From positions 372,001 to 436,000 of the forward strand of contig CAXXWW010000006.1 of the NCBI GenBank assembly GCA_963665215.2: a DNA stretch of 64,000 nucleotides, written 5' to 3'. Below the pieces are notes generated by a model, which saw only the letters and a program-made list of their open reading frames with translations, had not been told where the DNA came from and made no database searches. The stretch comes from G963665215 sp963665215 (lineage in GTDB: Bacteria; Chloroflexota; Dehalococcoidia; Lucifugimonadales; CAUZJF01). The translations under genes and the position numbers were made by a program. Below are positions 45,222 to 54,024 of the stretch, piece after piece (within the stretch, counting starts at the first letter, position 1; every line of letters starts with the position of its first letter).

Positions 45222-45367
45222 TCGTGTTCGGCGCCGGCCTCGTGTTTGTGCTGGCGTCGAGGACAATGGCCAAGTATCGAGCTATCACAGGCATTGCGCT
45301 CGCGGTAGCGCTCATCTACGTTTGGGTCGAGCTTGCCGTCGGGATCTTCACGACCTGGGGAAATTGA
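45222..45367 (+). pseudogene. 3' end of a membrane protein, cut by the IS256 copy
   Basis: From the IS end a frame reads GAGLVFVLASRTMAKYRAI ... LAVALIYVWVELAVGIFTT and stops at 45365. Two hydrophobic segments are seen, with no start codon. It looks like the C-terminal ~48 residues of an integral membrane protein whose front was lost at the IS junction. Family unknown. Confidence 0.5.
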
Positions 45368-45683
45368 TTTTTTTGTCTCCAGGAGCCGCGTTGTCACAGG
45401 TTCACGCTCAGACCGCACCTTGGACGCGACAAACCAGAGCCAGGCAAAACGAAACGTCGGGCCCGAGGATCAGCTCTGGAACAGTTGACCCAGGCCTTGA
45501 AGGTGCAGCCCCAGCAGTTTGCTCAGTCGTGTTCGTGGCGGAGACGGAGGAGGCTCCATATCCCTCAACTCCAAACGTCTCCTGTTATCATCCCCCATCG
45601 TGTACCCCGCTCCTGGGCTGCTTACACAGTAGCTTGGGCTGCTTAGCCGCTTAACACTTCGGGCGTCGCCTTCCTTAAGGAAG
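45368..45683. other. Non-coding stretch before the primase gene
   Basis: No supported gene. A 10-base motif GGGCTGCTTA occurs twice 21 bases apart (about 45614 and 45635). With a primase gene just downstream, iteron-like sites are conceivable, but two copies are too few to claim an origin. Confidence 0.3.
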
Positions 45684-47648
45684 GTGACGGACTTGCCCGC
45701 ATCAGAGAAGTCACACACTAAAAGAAGTCAGTGGCGTCAGCCACGTGCCACCGTACCAGAAGGTGGCAGGGTCCCGGTCGGGTCCAGCACCTACCCCGAG
45801 GCCGTCAAATTTCTTGATGCTCTCCTTCAAGGCGTACCCGAGGACCAGCATCTAGAAATCCGAACCCTCAAGCCACGCGGTGGCGGAACGAAGAATTTCT
45901 ACACCTTGGCCAGGCTGCGCCGGAGAGGCTTTGCGGCGGCGCTACCCGGACATCTCGATGGCAAGCAGAACATTTACTACGGCGTTTCTCCCCGGTATGA
46001 GTCCCGCAAGGCTGCGTCGGACACCGACCGCGGCGACGCCGTCAATCTAGCGACTTCCCTCTGGTTGGACGAAATAACTCGTCCCGCACCAGACCTGCCT
46101 CCTTTCTCTTGGATGATCGAAACCAGCTTGGGGAAGGTCCAGGCTGGCTATCTCCTGAATGAGCCTACCGCTGACCTCGACCGGTTGGAACACCTGAATC
46201 AGCGATTGGGCTCTGCCGTTGGCGGCGATAACGTCTGGAACCGGGGACGGATTCTCCGCTTGCCCGGATTCATTAACCTACATCATCCCGGCGGACAGCG
46301 TGCGCACCTACTGGAGTTTCACCCAGACCGCCGCTATACCTTAGATGAGCTTGACCGGCTGATTCCCCAACTGCCAGTAGAAAAGGACAACTCGTCTCAC
46401 TCCGCGAAACGGCACCATCATCAAGGAGCCTTCGACCCCCACTGGCCCTGCCCATTGCCCCAGGAGCTCCAAGAACGTCTGTCCGATTTCTTCCAAGGAC
46501 TGAACCTCCACAGGTGCTCCGATGGACGGTTCAACGGCTCGTGTTCCCTGCCCCACCAAGGTGGCTTGGTGTGCGACTGCGAACAAGCCTTTTACGCCAG
46601 CCCCGTCTCCGGCTCCTGGACATGTTTTTGCAGCGATCATTTAGGTCAAACCGCCGGCACCGTCAGGGCATTCACCGCCCTGGGATTTAAGGCCGATCTC
46701 ACTCGGGCTGAGATCCAGGCCGAAATCGGTAAAAATCACCTGGGGCCCGGAGAGGAGATACGCCGCGAGGGACCGCCACACCCGGAGGATGAGTGCGCCC
46801 AAACAGGGAATGTCGCCGATAGGGTAATAACAAAAAAACCCTTATACCGTAGCGGCGACAAAGCTAGAGGCCGGCGGAATCGGTCCAGTCTCTGGGCCGA
46901 AGCGCAGGGCCTGTTCCCCATCCCCACCCATATCAAGCCCCGGATGAAGGGCTACCTACTCTGGTCGGAGCGGGATCACAAGGGCCTTGCCGCTGACTTG
47001 TTCTCCAACACCTGGCGGAACCCGGCCAATGCCCAATTTAAACGGCAAAAGCTTTATTTCAACATCCTGCCCAGGATCAACGGTCCTCAGATTTACCAAC
47101 GCCAGGTGCCAATCGATGACTGGAATAAAAAGTTCCATAAGAGCCTTTCCAAAACGATGCAGCGCGCCACCACGGAAAACCAGGGTTGGCTATGGTTCAA
47201 CAACGCTCTTGACCGTGGGTACGTTCTCTATCTGACGGATGCGCCCGGACTGGCTGGATTTGAGTCGGTTGAGGAGGCCAGACCCGTCCTGATCGATGCC
47301 TTGAAGTCGATTCATCCCCCTGGTCGAGACGAAGAAGAGGGTCGGTTTCATCCCTACGGCGGCTCTCAGAATTGGGTTGGACGGGCTGAGGGCACTGGCG
47401 AGGAAGACGCGGGACGCTGGGAGATTATCGCCGTGGCTCAGGGTCCCACAGACTTCGTAGCTGTGGAGGCGGAGTGTGTGGTGTCTGAGGTGAAAACAGA
47501 ATTCGAACCTCCATTTTGGCGGGGGCAGCCGTATCACGGCTTGGCAATGCGCCACCGAAGTAAGGAGTCTTTCGTGGCCTTTGCCCAGGGCTTCCCAGAC
47601 CAGTACACGTTGACCAGGGCAGCACTGACCAAACTGGGGGTGATGTAA
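45684..47648 (+). CDS. RepB-like primase / replication protein
   Basis: 654 residues from a GTG (AAGGAAG upstream). Residues ~30-230 read as a RepB-like DNA primase domain (LWLDEI ... SWMIETSLGKVQAGYLLNEP ... NRGRILRLPGFINLHHPGG, with the catalytic-type Asp and His residues). A Cys/His cluster near residue 270-325 (C, C, CDC, CFCSDH) may be a zinc-binding site. The C-terminal half is poorly conserved. Such proteins prime replication of plasmids and integrative elements. It heads an operon that continues to 52.2 kb. Confidence 0.7.
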   Translation: MTDLPASEKSHTKRSQWRQPRATVPEGGRVPVGSSTYPEAVKFLDALLQGVPEDQHLEIRTLKPRGGGTKNFYTLARLRRRGFAAALPGHLDGKQNIYYGVSPRYESRKAASDTDRGDAVNLATSLWLDEITRPAPDLPPFSWMIETSLGKVQAGYLLNEPTADLDRLEHLNQRLGSAVGGDNVWNRGRILRLPGFINLHHPGGQRAHLLEFHPDRRYTLDELDRLIPQLPVEKDNSSHSAKRHHHQGAFDPHWPCPLPQELQERLSDFFQGLNLHRCSDGRFNGSCSLPHQGGLVCDCEQAFYASPVSGSWTCFCSDHLGQTAGTVRAFTALGFKADLTRAEIQAEIGKNHLGPGEEIRREGPPHPEDECAQTGNVADRVITKKPLYRSGDKARGRRNRSSLWAEAQGLFPIPTHIKPRMKGYLLWSERDHKGLAADLFSNTWRNPANAQFKRQKLYFNILPRINGPQIYQRQVPIDDWNKKFHKSLSKTMQRATTENQGWLWFNNALDRGYVLYLTDAPGLAGFESVEEARPVLIDALKSIHPPGRDEEEGRFHPYGGSQNWVGRAEGTGEEDAGRWEIIAVAQGPTDFVAVEAECVVSEVKTEFEPPFWRGQPYHGLAMRHRSKESFVAFAQGFPDQYTLTRAALTKLGVM

Positions 47649-47876
47649 ATGGAGCGTGTTTCTCGAAAAGAGCGAAGGGCGATTCAAGTTGGGCGTCACC
47701 GAGCCAGGAGAGAACGTGAGCAGCCCGTTGAATTCGCCTGTTGCGGTGCCTGTGACTACCTGATCAGGGTATGCCTGGGGGAGAACGGACGAGCCAAGGC
47801 CTGCCCCCAATGTGGCTGGAACCTCCACGTGATGGGCGGTCGCTGGGCATGGCGAGCTTTGGCTAACGCCATATAA
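47649..47876 (+). CDS. Small zinc-ribbon protein
   Basis: 75 residues with two Cys pairs, CCGAC and CPQC, 27 residues apart: a zinc ribbon. The N-terminus is rich in Arg/Lys. The ATG follows directly on the stop of the primase gene with no gap. It may bind DNA or RNA; function unknown. Confidence 0.65.
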   Translation: MERVSRKERRAIQVGRHRARREREQPVEFACCGACDYLIRVCLGENGRAKACPQCGWNLHVMGGRWAWRALANAI

Positions 47877-47913
47877 CTCTTTCACCTGACCTGGAAGGTA
47901 TAAGGAGGCTGTC

Positions 47914-49170
47914 ATGCCTGAAACCCATCTCTTGGAAATCACCCACCTCCCCATCGGCGACCTGCGTCCCGACCCGGCCAATCCCCGGCGAATAAGCGAT
48001 GAGGAACTTGAATCGCTGACCCGGTCCATAAGAGAATTTGGGCTGATTGATCCCATCATCGCCCGCAGGGAGGACAAAGTGGTCATCGGCGGCCACCAGC
48101 GCCTGATCGCTGCCAGGAAACTCGGGTTGAAGCAAGTGCCCGTGGTCCTAGTGGACATATCCGAAGAGCAGGCCCACGTGCTTAACCTCGCTCTAAACCG
48201 CATCTCCGGTACCTGGGACCAGGAACTCCTGGCTAGGCTGCTGGCTGAGTTGAAGGAAGTCCTAGACATAGACATCACATTGACCGGGTTCTCCGAGGAT
48301 GAACTCCAGAAGCATCTTAAGAGCCTGGAGTCTCGGGAGAGGCGTGAGCGTCTGGAGTCCTTCGACCTGGACGCCGCCCTGGAAGCCGCTAAGGCGGCCC
48401 CTGTTGCCCACACAGGCGACGTTTGGCTACTAGGGGACCACAGGGTTCTATGCGGCGATTCCACCGACAATGGCGACGTGGCGCGCTTGATGAACGGTGA
48501 GAAAGCTTCATTGATGGCGACGGACCCGCCATATCTTGTGGACTACACGGGCGGCAACCATCCAGCCTCGAAGGGTAACCAGGGCAAGCCGAGCAAAGAC
48601 AAGCACTGGGACGAATACGTGGACCCAGAGGCGTCGGTGGAGTTCTACCGAAAGTTCTTGACATTGAGCCTGGAACACCTTAAGCCAAACTCAGCCATCT
48701 ATCAGTGGCACGCCTACCGTAGGCAGGCCTTGGTGGAGCAGGCCTGGCGGGAGAGCGGTTTGTTGGTGCATCAGCAAATAATCTGGGCCAAGGCCCGTGG
48801 GGTACTGACTCATAGCCATTATCTGTGGGCCCACGAGCCATGTTTCTACGGCTGGGTTGAAGGCCACCAACCCTCTAAGAAGCCCCCGGCTAGCGAGAGG
48901 ACCATCTGGCAGCTGGACCAGCAGGGTTCCAGCATGAACATCCATCCTACCCAGAAACCGTTGGAACTCTTCTTGCGGCCAATCGAGTACCACACCGAGG
49001 TTGGGGACCTCTGCTATGAGCCCTTCTTGGGCAGCGGCACTCAGCTGATCGCGGCGGAAAAGCTTGGTCGGGTCTGCTATGCGTTGGAACGGGAGCCTCA
49101 GTACGTTGATGTGGCGGTCAAGCGGTGGGAGTCATTCACCGGAGAGCAGGCCGTGAAGGAGAACCAATGA
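47914..49170 (+). CDS. ParB-domain / N6-adenine DNA methyltransferase fusion
   Basis: 418 residues, with a strong AAGGAGG ribosome site. Residues 1-100 are a ParB/Sulfiredoxin-like nuclease domain (LRPDPANPRRISDEEL ... GGHQRLIAARKLG). Residues ~165-410 are a DNA methyltransferase with ATDPPYLVDY (catalytic DPPY) and EPFLGSGTQLIAAEKLGR (SAM-binding). DPPY comes before FxGxG, the β-type order. This fusion is common on phages and integrative elements and is thought to modify element DNA. No matching restriction enzyme is seen. Confidence 0.92.
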   Translation: MPETHLLEITHLPIGDLRPDPANPRRISDEELESLTRSIREFGLIDPIIARREDKVVIGGHQRLIAARKLGLKQVPVVLVDISEEQAHVLNLALNRISGTWDQELLARLLAELKEVLDIDITLTGFSEDELQKHLKSLESRERRERLESFDLDAALEAAKAAPVAHTGDVWLLGDHRVLCGDSTDNGDVARLMNGEKASLMATDPPYLVDYTGGNHPASKGNQGKPSKDKHWDEYVDPEASVEFYRKFLTLSLEHLKPNSAIYQWHAYRRQALVEQAWRESGLLVHQQIIWAKARGVLTHSHYLWAHEPCFYGWVEGHQPSKKPPASERTIWQLDQQGSSMNIHPTQKPLELFLRPIEYHTEVGDLCYEPFLGSGTQLIAAEKLGRVCYALEREPQYVDVAVKRWESFTGEQAVKENQ

Positions 49171-49320
49171 TAGCCCAAGCGGAGCGAACACTATGGCGAC
49201 GTAGTGACCGTCGTCTCCAAGAGAACATTGGTCAGCTACCTCCACTTTGCCGATATCCCTTGACTTCCGGCGAAGACAGAGTGAGGTGTATACCATCTTC
49301 TAAACGTGAGGAGGTGGCAA

Positions 49321-49776
49321 ATGGCCATCGAGGACCGCAATCTGGAACCGGGTACGAAGCTGATCGCCAAATACAAGAAGGAGGGATACAAAGCCGAGGT
49401 GATAGCCGGAGAGGACGGGAAGATCATGTACCGGCTAGCCGACGGGAGAGAGTTCAAGAGTCCCTCATCGGCGGGCACCGCCATCACCAACAAGGCTTGC
49501 AACGGTTGGGCCTTTTGGAGCGTCGAGGCCGGCGGCGCCCCCAGCGAAGCGGAGGAGCCCGAGGGCGAGCCATCGGAAGAAACGGAGACTGGGGAGCAAA
49601 CGCCCACCGCTGGGTTCCGGCGAGTGCCAAATCAAAAGGGCATCGAGGAAGGAGAAGTGAGACTCTACTGCGACGCTTGCCAGAAGAGTTTCACGGCGCC
49701 GGTGGGCGCACCTGCAGAGCAGTGTCCAGAAGGACACACATCGAATGGGGTGCAAGAGGCAACCACAGAAGCCTGA
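49321..49776 (+). CDS. RAMA-domain protein with a C-terminal Cys pair
   Basis: 151 residues from the ATG at 49321, chosen because AGGAGGT is directly upstream. Residues ~15-65 resemble the RAMA (restriction/adenine-methylase associated) domain: REFKSPSSAGTAITNKACNGWAFWSV. An acidic linker follows, then CDACQKSFTAPVG...CPEGH, a zinc-ribbon-like end. RAMA domains are predicted to recognise modified DNA. Placed right behind a DNA methyltransferase it could read the mark that enzyme makes. Confidence 0.7.
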   Translation: MAIEDRNLEPGTKLIAKYKKEGYKAEVIAGEDGKIMYRLADGREFKSPSSAGTAITNKACNGWAFWSVEAGGAPSEAEEPEGEPSEETETGEQTPTAGFRRVPNQKGIEEGEVRLYCDACQKSFTAPVGAPAEQCPEGHTSNGVQEATTEA

Positions 49777-49888
49777 GCGCTGGTTCGAATAATTTCATTT
49801 GCTTGAGGCAGGTTTCTCAATGGAGCCTGCCTTTTGCTCTGTTGCATCTGACTACCAACTGGTCAACTAGCAGAGGTAATCACAGGTA

Positions 49889-50326
49889 ATGGGCCGCCAG
49901 TGCGCATTTCGGAAGGAGGATGGGCAGATGTGCCGGGCGGCTCCCGTAAAGGACGGGGATCACTGCTTCTGGCACTCCCCCGAGTATGCCGAAGATGTGG
50001 CCGAGGCACGGCGCTTGGGAGGACTGAGACGGCGACGTGAAGTGGCGGTGTCCGGGGCCTACGAGGTCAATGGGCTGGAAACAGTGGGCGACCTGCGGCG
50101 GTTGCTAGTGATTGCCTCCCTGGACACCCTGGGTCTGGAAAACTCCATCGCCCGGGCCCGCACCCTGGGCTACCTGGTCGGAGTGGCGGGTAAACTCTTG
50201 GAGACCGGGGAGTTGGAGGAACGCCTAGCTGCACTGGAAGCGGCGCATGGTCAGAAAACCCTGCCGGAGTCGGTGTTCGACGCTGAACCCGTCGACGCAG
50301 GTTTCAGCGCCGAGGTTGACTCGTGA
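49889..50326 (+). CDS. Hypothetical protein with an N-terminal Cys/His cluster
   Basis: 145 residues. It starts CAFRKEDGQMCRAAPVKDGDHC then FWH, a C-C-C-H pattern that may bind zinc, followed by a mainly helical part. Proteins of this kind are often found near the small-terminase region of phages; no terminase is present here. It overlaps the next gene by 4 bases (GTGA). Confidence 0.6.
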   Translation: MGRQCAFRKEDGQMCRAAPVKDGDHCFWHSPEYAEDVAEARRLGGLRRRREVAVSGAYEVNGLETVGDLRRLLVIASLDTLGLENSIARARTLGYLVGVAGKLLETGELEERLAALEAAHGQKTLPESVFDAEPVDAGFSAEVDS

Positions 50327-52169
50327 GCAAGAACATACAAAGGGTCGCGAAGCTGGAGACTGGCCTGACTCCCAAGCAGGCCATCCTGCTGTGGTTTCAA
50401 GAAGCACACGGCTTCAATGCCATTTTTGAATATATCCATCACCTGAAGAGCCAGCCGGACAGCGCCGCGCCGATACCCAGGTTGACAGACCAGGTAGCCG
50501 AGGCTGTTAAGCAAACGCTTAAGGGACACCCTCGGGAGGAAATCGACAAAGCAGTGCGCCAGGCTTACAAGGACGTCCTGTTCCTGTTCTTTCTACACCA
50601 GCAGGTTAACCGCAAGCTGATCTCGGAGGAACGGTACTGGTGTTCTTTCTACACCAGCAGGTTAACCGCAAGCTGATCTCGGAGGAACGGTATTTCTGGA
50701 CCCAAGGTAGGTTCCTGATAGCGGAGTTGAAATCGCTGCTGAGAGAACAGGCTCTCGGCCGGCGAATGCGGTGCAACGAGATTCGGGTAGGGATCGAGAC
50801 GCCGTATCCCCTGGATTCAGAGACAGCGGCTGCGGTGGAAGCGGCCAAGCAGCATTACGTTATGACCTGGGAATTGCTGGAAGAAGGCGACGACCTGGGC
50901 CAATGGCTGTTAGAGAGCTTTCTGGCCAAAGGCAATACTGCCTTGCCTGATGGCGCTTACGGGATGATGAGCGGAGCAAAACACCTCTATTCGAAGGTGC
51001 CAACCGAGGATGAGGTGCGGCCACTATTCGAGGACGCAGAGAGTTTTCAAAAGTTCCTTGATGGCGAGGACTACTCTTACGGCCTAGCGGATGTGCCGGA
51101 CGCGAAGTATGACGAACACTATGAGGCACTAGTGTCAGCCATTAAGGGCGTAGCAAAGCAGGGAATCGTAGTGGACATGCCAAGCGTGCCCCACCAATTC
51201 CTGCAAGAGGCGCCATTGGTTGACGGCGACTGGATCGACGGCTACATGGTGGAGTTGGCCGAGTGGGGCGCGAGAATAAGGGAGAGGGAATTCCTGCTGG
51301 AGGAACCCGAAGACAACCACCCTATGGCCTGGCACGGGATTATCGACCCGAAGGATGGGTCCGAAGTCGACGCTGCGGTAGCGATAAAACTATGGCAACA
51401 GACCAGGAAACACTTGGCTGGATTTCCCGGCCGCACCAGGGTAATAGACGAGCGGCAATACCTGAGCTTCGCCGACTATCTGAAGTGGCGGGGTCGTCGT
51501 GCCAAAGGAGACTTGAAGTCCGCCATGCGCACGGGCCTGGTGGTGTCCACATGGAACCAGTGGGTTGAGGAGCATGGCTGCGAAGGTGCGGCATTCTTGG
51601 CCGGAACGGAAGTGGCAAAGCTCAGTTGCTACCTTGATGGCTATCGATACCGCGTCTGTCAGGATGCCGGGGAGTTGGCGGAAGAAGTAAGCCGACGTGA
51701 GTCGTTGCTAGAATCTGTAAAGGTTTGGGAACCAGACAGCAGTAATGATGAGCGATTCCGTCAGCGGGTTGAACACTGGAAGATATCGGCCCTAGGCTTT
51801 CTTCCGGAGATATACATTCTGAGCCGAGCAATTAACTCAATCAGCCAACGGTACTTTGAAGGGCAGGACCCTCTGTTCTCCGAAGTGTCTGATGGGTTTG
51901 GTCAACTGTTGGCCTTGGTGGAGAAATTAGTCAATATTTACAACGAGGCCTTGGCGGGGGACATTGAACGCTCGGAAAGGCTGTTAATGGAGACGGGAGA
52001 CGGGCAAGATGAATCTCCACTCACGATAGACCTGGCTGGATTGGTTGAGACCGTCCAAGGGTCTGCCAGAGAGCAGGTTGCCTTCTTGGTGGACATGGCA
52101 AAAGCCGACGCGCTGGATCTACTTGGCGAGACCCGTCAAGCGTTCGAGTTGGTAGAGCGTCACGTTTGA
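50323..52169 (+). pseudogene. Large unknown island protein, frame broken by a tandem duplication
   Basis: The gene starts at GTG 50323. After LFLFFLHQQVNRKLISEERY the frame enters a duplicated block and stops at 50676. The second copy of the block begins in the other frame and continues without break to 52169. Joining them gives about 597 residues. The protein is helical with acidic stretches and has no motif I know. It is the last gene of the primase operon. Confidence 0.65.
50585..50692. repeat. 52-bp tandem duplication with a 4-bp spacer
   Basis: TGTTCTTTCTACACCAGC starts at 50585 and again at 50641. The match is perfect for 52 bases (50585-50636 and 50641-50692), separated by CTGG. The repeat unit of 56 bases is not a multiple of three and breaks the gene. 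Confidence 0.95.
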
Positions 52170-52538
52170 ACTTCAGACACTATGCGCGAATAGTGTGTCT
52201 GGCCCCTGGCTTTTTGTCGGCTGGGAAGTGGCGCCCAAGTTTCTCTTGGGATAAGATTGTCACCACCCGACTGTATGTCGTAATCGAGTCTGCCTAGACA
52301 ATGACCTCTGCCAATGTCAACTCAATGCTACGATTGTGTTGCGACGTTGAAGAACCTGGGAACTGTCGGTTCAGCTGACGCTCTGAGGGAGTTCGAGTCC
52401 CTCGCTGTGGGCCTACACGTACCGTATTGCGAACTTTTCGGTGGGAGGTCTCCATTTGAGAAGAGGTGAGTCATGCGCCTCTTGGTCACGTTGCCGGAGC
52501 TCCGTTCACCGGATGAAGGCGGAAAGAATAGAGACCCT
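52170..52538. other. Non-coding stretch with tRNA-like remnant at the possible island end
   Basis: No supported gene. At 52365-52381 a loop GTTCAGC (reading TCA) can be closed by TGTCG/TGACG, and TTCGAGTCCCTC (52392-52403) resembles a tRNA T-arm and matches the tRNA-Sec T-arm in 11 of 12 bases. No acceptor stem or long variable arm is present, so it is not a working tRNA. It may be the right attachment scar of the island. Confidence 0.35.
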
Positions 52539-53930
52539 TCAGATCGTGCGACGAGTTTTCTTGACCTTCACAAGGATTATTGAGGCTAACGCAAGCAGCC
52601 CAAGTCCCATACAAACCCCGACGATAGTCCACAACCAATTGCGAGGAGACGTCAACTGCTGGGATGGTCCGGAGCCAACGGCTGGTATGCCAGTGCCTGA
52701 GATATCTGTGTGCCCAGGGACCGGTTCGACAAGCCCTCCGGTGCTATTAGAAGGTTGCAGTACGACTCCCACCGCATCGGTTGGGATCCCCAATTGGGGA
52801 AGGAGCGTGGGCAGTGCATTTGCCACGCGTTGCGCATCAAGCGCCCACACACGGATGGTCTCGCGCCGCCCTGGGAGGTTGTTGTGGTCTACCTTCGACA
52901 GACTCGCTAGAGGGAATATGACCACAGGCGGGCCGGCAGACCTGAGATTGGGACCGACCGTCGCTCCGCCGATTCCGATGATATTGCCCTCCGATACTGC
53001 AAAACGGTCTAGCACCAACGTCCATTGCCACAATTCCTTCAGGTCGTACTTCACCGGTATCATCATAAGCTGTTCGTCGTCGAACCCGTAGAGGCGCTTC
53101 AACTCCACCTTGGCCGTATCAATGTTCCCTTCGTGCCCCGGTGGAGCCTTGACTTGGACGTAATACGTTATGCTGTTCCATCCAGTCGTGTACCATCCGG
53201 CGATACCCAACTCAGGGTTATTTACCCACTCGAAACAGGCTTGCCCGGACGTAAACTCGCTTCGCTGCTCGACACAGTCCAACTCCGGAAAGTTGGTCAC
53301 GTCCACGTCCGAGACGTCAAACTGGGACGCGGTGCCAGACGCGCCAGTCGCTCCGGTAGAAGGCCACTTCTGAGTCCATGCCGCCCAGGCGCGTTCCTGG
53401 CGACGCGCATCTGCGCCGCCTGAGCGTAACACGATTTTCTCATAGGGGAGCTCCCACGGAACGATATAGTCGTCTACGAAGAATGTGTAGTACATCATGC
53501 ACTCTTCGAAGGTAGCATAGTCATCGTTGGGTTGCAGTGGTGTGCACCGGTGGTCATCAAAGCCATACGTCACACGGTTCGGGTGCTGCAGCGTAAACTC
53601 CTTACCTTCCTGTCGGAAGTATTCCATCAGTTCGGGGTATACTCGGTCTTCCACTGTACGTAGATAGTTGAAGAAGATGTACAGCGCGCCGTTTCCATCG
53701 TCGTAGATCCCCTCCACCTCGATAACTCCCTCCCTCTGGGCTTCGTCGATAACGTGGCAGTGGAGTGGGTCTGCGGACAGCGTTTCTCCCCAGCAATCGT
53801 CAGGGGGCTCCTCCGCGTGAGCAACCGGAGTCAAGTAAACTCCGAGGAACAGCCAAAAGATGCCCGCAGCTAGACCGGCGAGCAACAGCGGCCACGGAAG
53901 CTGCCTTAGGCTACTGATATCTCTATTCAT
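52539..53930 (-). CDS. Exported protein with N-terminal signal/anchor and C-terminal membrane helix
   Basis: 463 residues from the ATG at 53930 (GGAGG upstream). The N-terminus has a hydrophobic segment ending VAHAEE (signal cleavage possible) and the C-terminus a helix LWTIVGVCMGLGLLALASII with basic residues after it. The large extracytoplasmic part has several Cys (for example CWGETLSADPLHCH) and a short collagen-like linker STGATGASGTAS. No family is recognised. The same GATGASG linker occurs in the lipoprotein at 55711-57906, so the neighbours may share processing or a common origin. Confidence 0.6.
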   Translation of the reverse strand: MNRDISSLRQLPWPLLLAGLAAGIFWLFLGVYLTPVAHAEEPPDDCWGETLSADPLHCHVIDEAQREGVIEVEGIYDDGNGALYIFFNYLRTVEDRVYPELMEYFRQEGKEFTLQHPNRVTYGFDDHRCTPLQPNDDYATFEECMMYYTFFVDDYIVPWELPYEKIVLRSGGADARRQERAWAAWTQKWPSTGATGASGTASQFDVSDVDVTNFPELDCVEQRSEFTSGQACFEWVNNPELGIAGWYTTGWNSITYYVQVKAPPGHEGNIDTAKVELKRLYGFDDEQLMMIPVKYDLKELWQWTLVLDRFAVSEGNIIGIGGATVGPNLRSAGPPVVIFPLASLSKVDHNNLPGRRETIRVWALDAQRVANALPTLLPQLGIPTDAVGVVLQPSNSTGGLVEPVPGHTDISGTGIPAVGSGPSQQLTSPRNWLWTIVGVCMGLGLLALASIILVKVKKTRRTI

Positions 53931-54024
53931 TTGAGCCTCCAAGGACGCTGAAGTGGCGTCGTGTTGACCATAGCAGTTATCGAGTTCCCATTCCTACAAA
54001 GTTGAGCCACTCTTCGGTCCTGCA

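Larger units (their letters stand above)
31938..52403. mobile_element. Candidate genomic island inserted at the tRNA-Sec gene
   Basis: The left edge is the 3' end of tRNA-Sec, against which a serine recombinase gene abuts. Content from there to about 52.2 kb is accessory: two recombinases, three IS elements, gene fragments, a primase, a ParB-methyltransferase and unknown genes. The right edge is a guess: at 52392-52403 the string TTCGAGTCCCTC matches 11 of 12 bases of the tRNA-Sec T-loop/stem TTCGACTCCCTC at 31938-31949. Beyond this point the genes are exported FN3 proteins on the opposite strand. Size about 20.5 kb. Confidence 0.45.

Noticed and set aside
52330..52410. A second, functional tRNA-Sec gene
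   Set aside because: No acceptor stem, no long variable arm and a mismatch in the T-stem; only fragments of a tRNA-like sequence.
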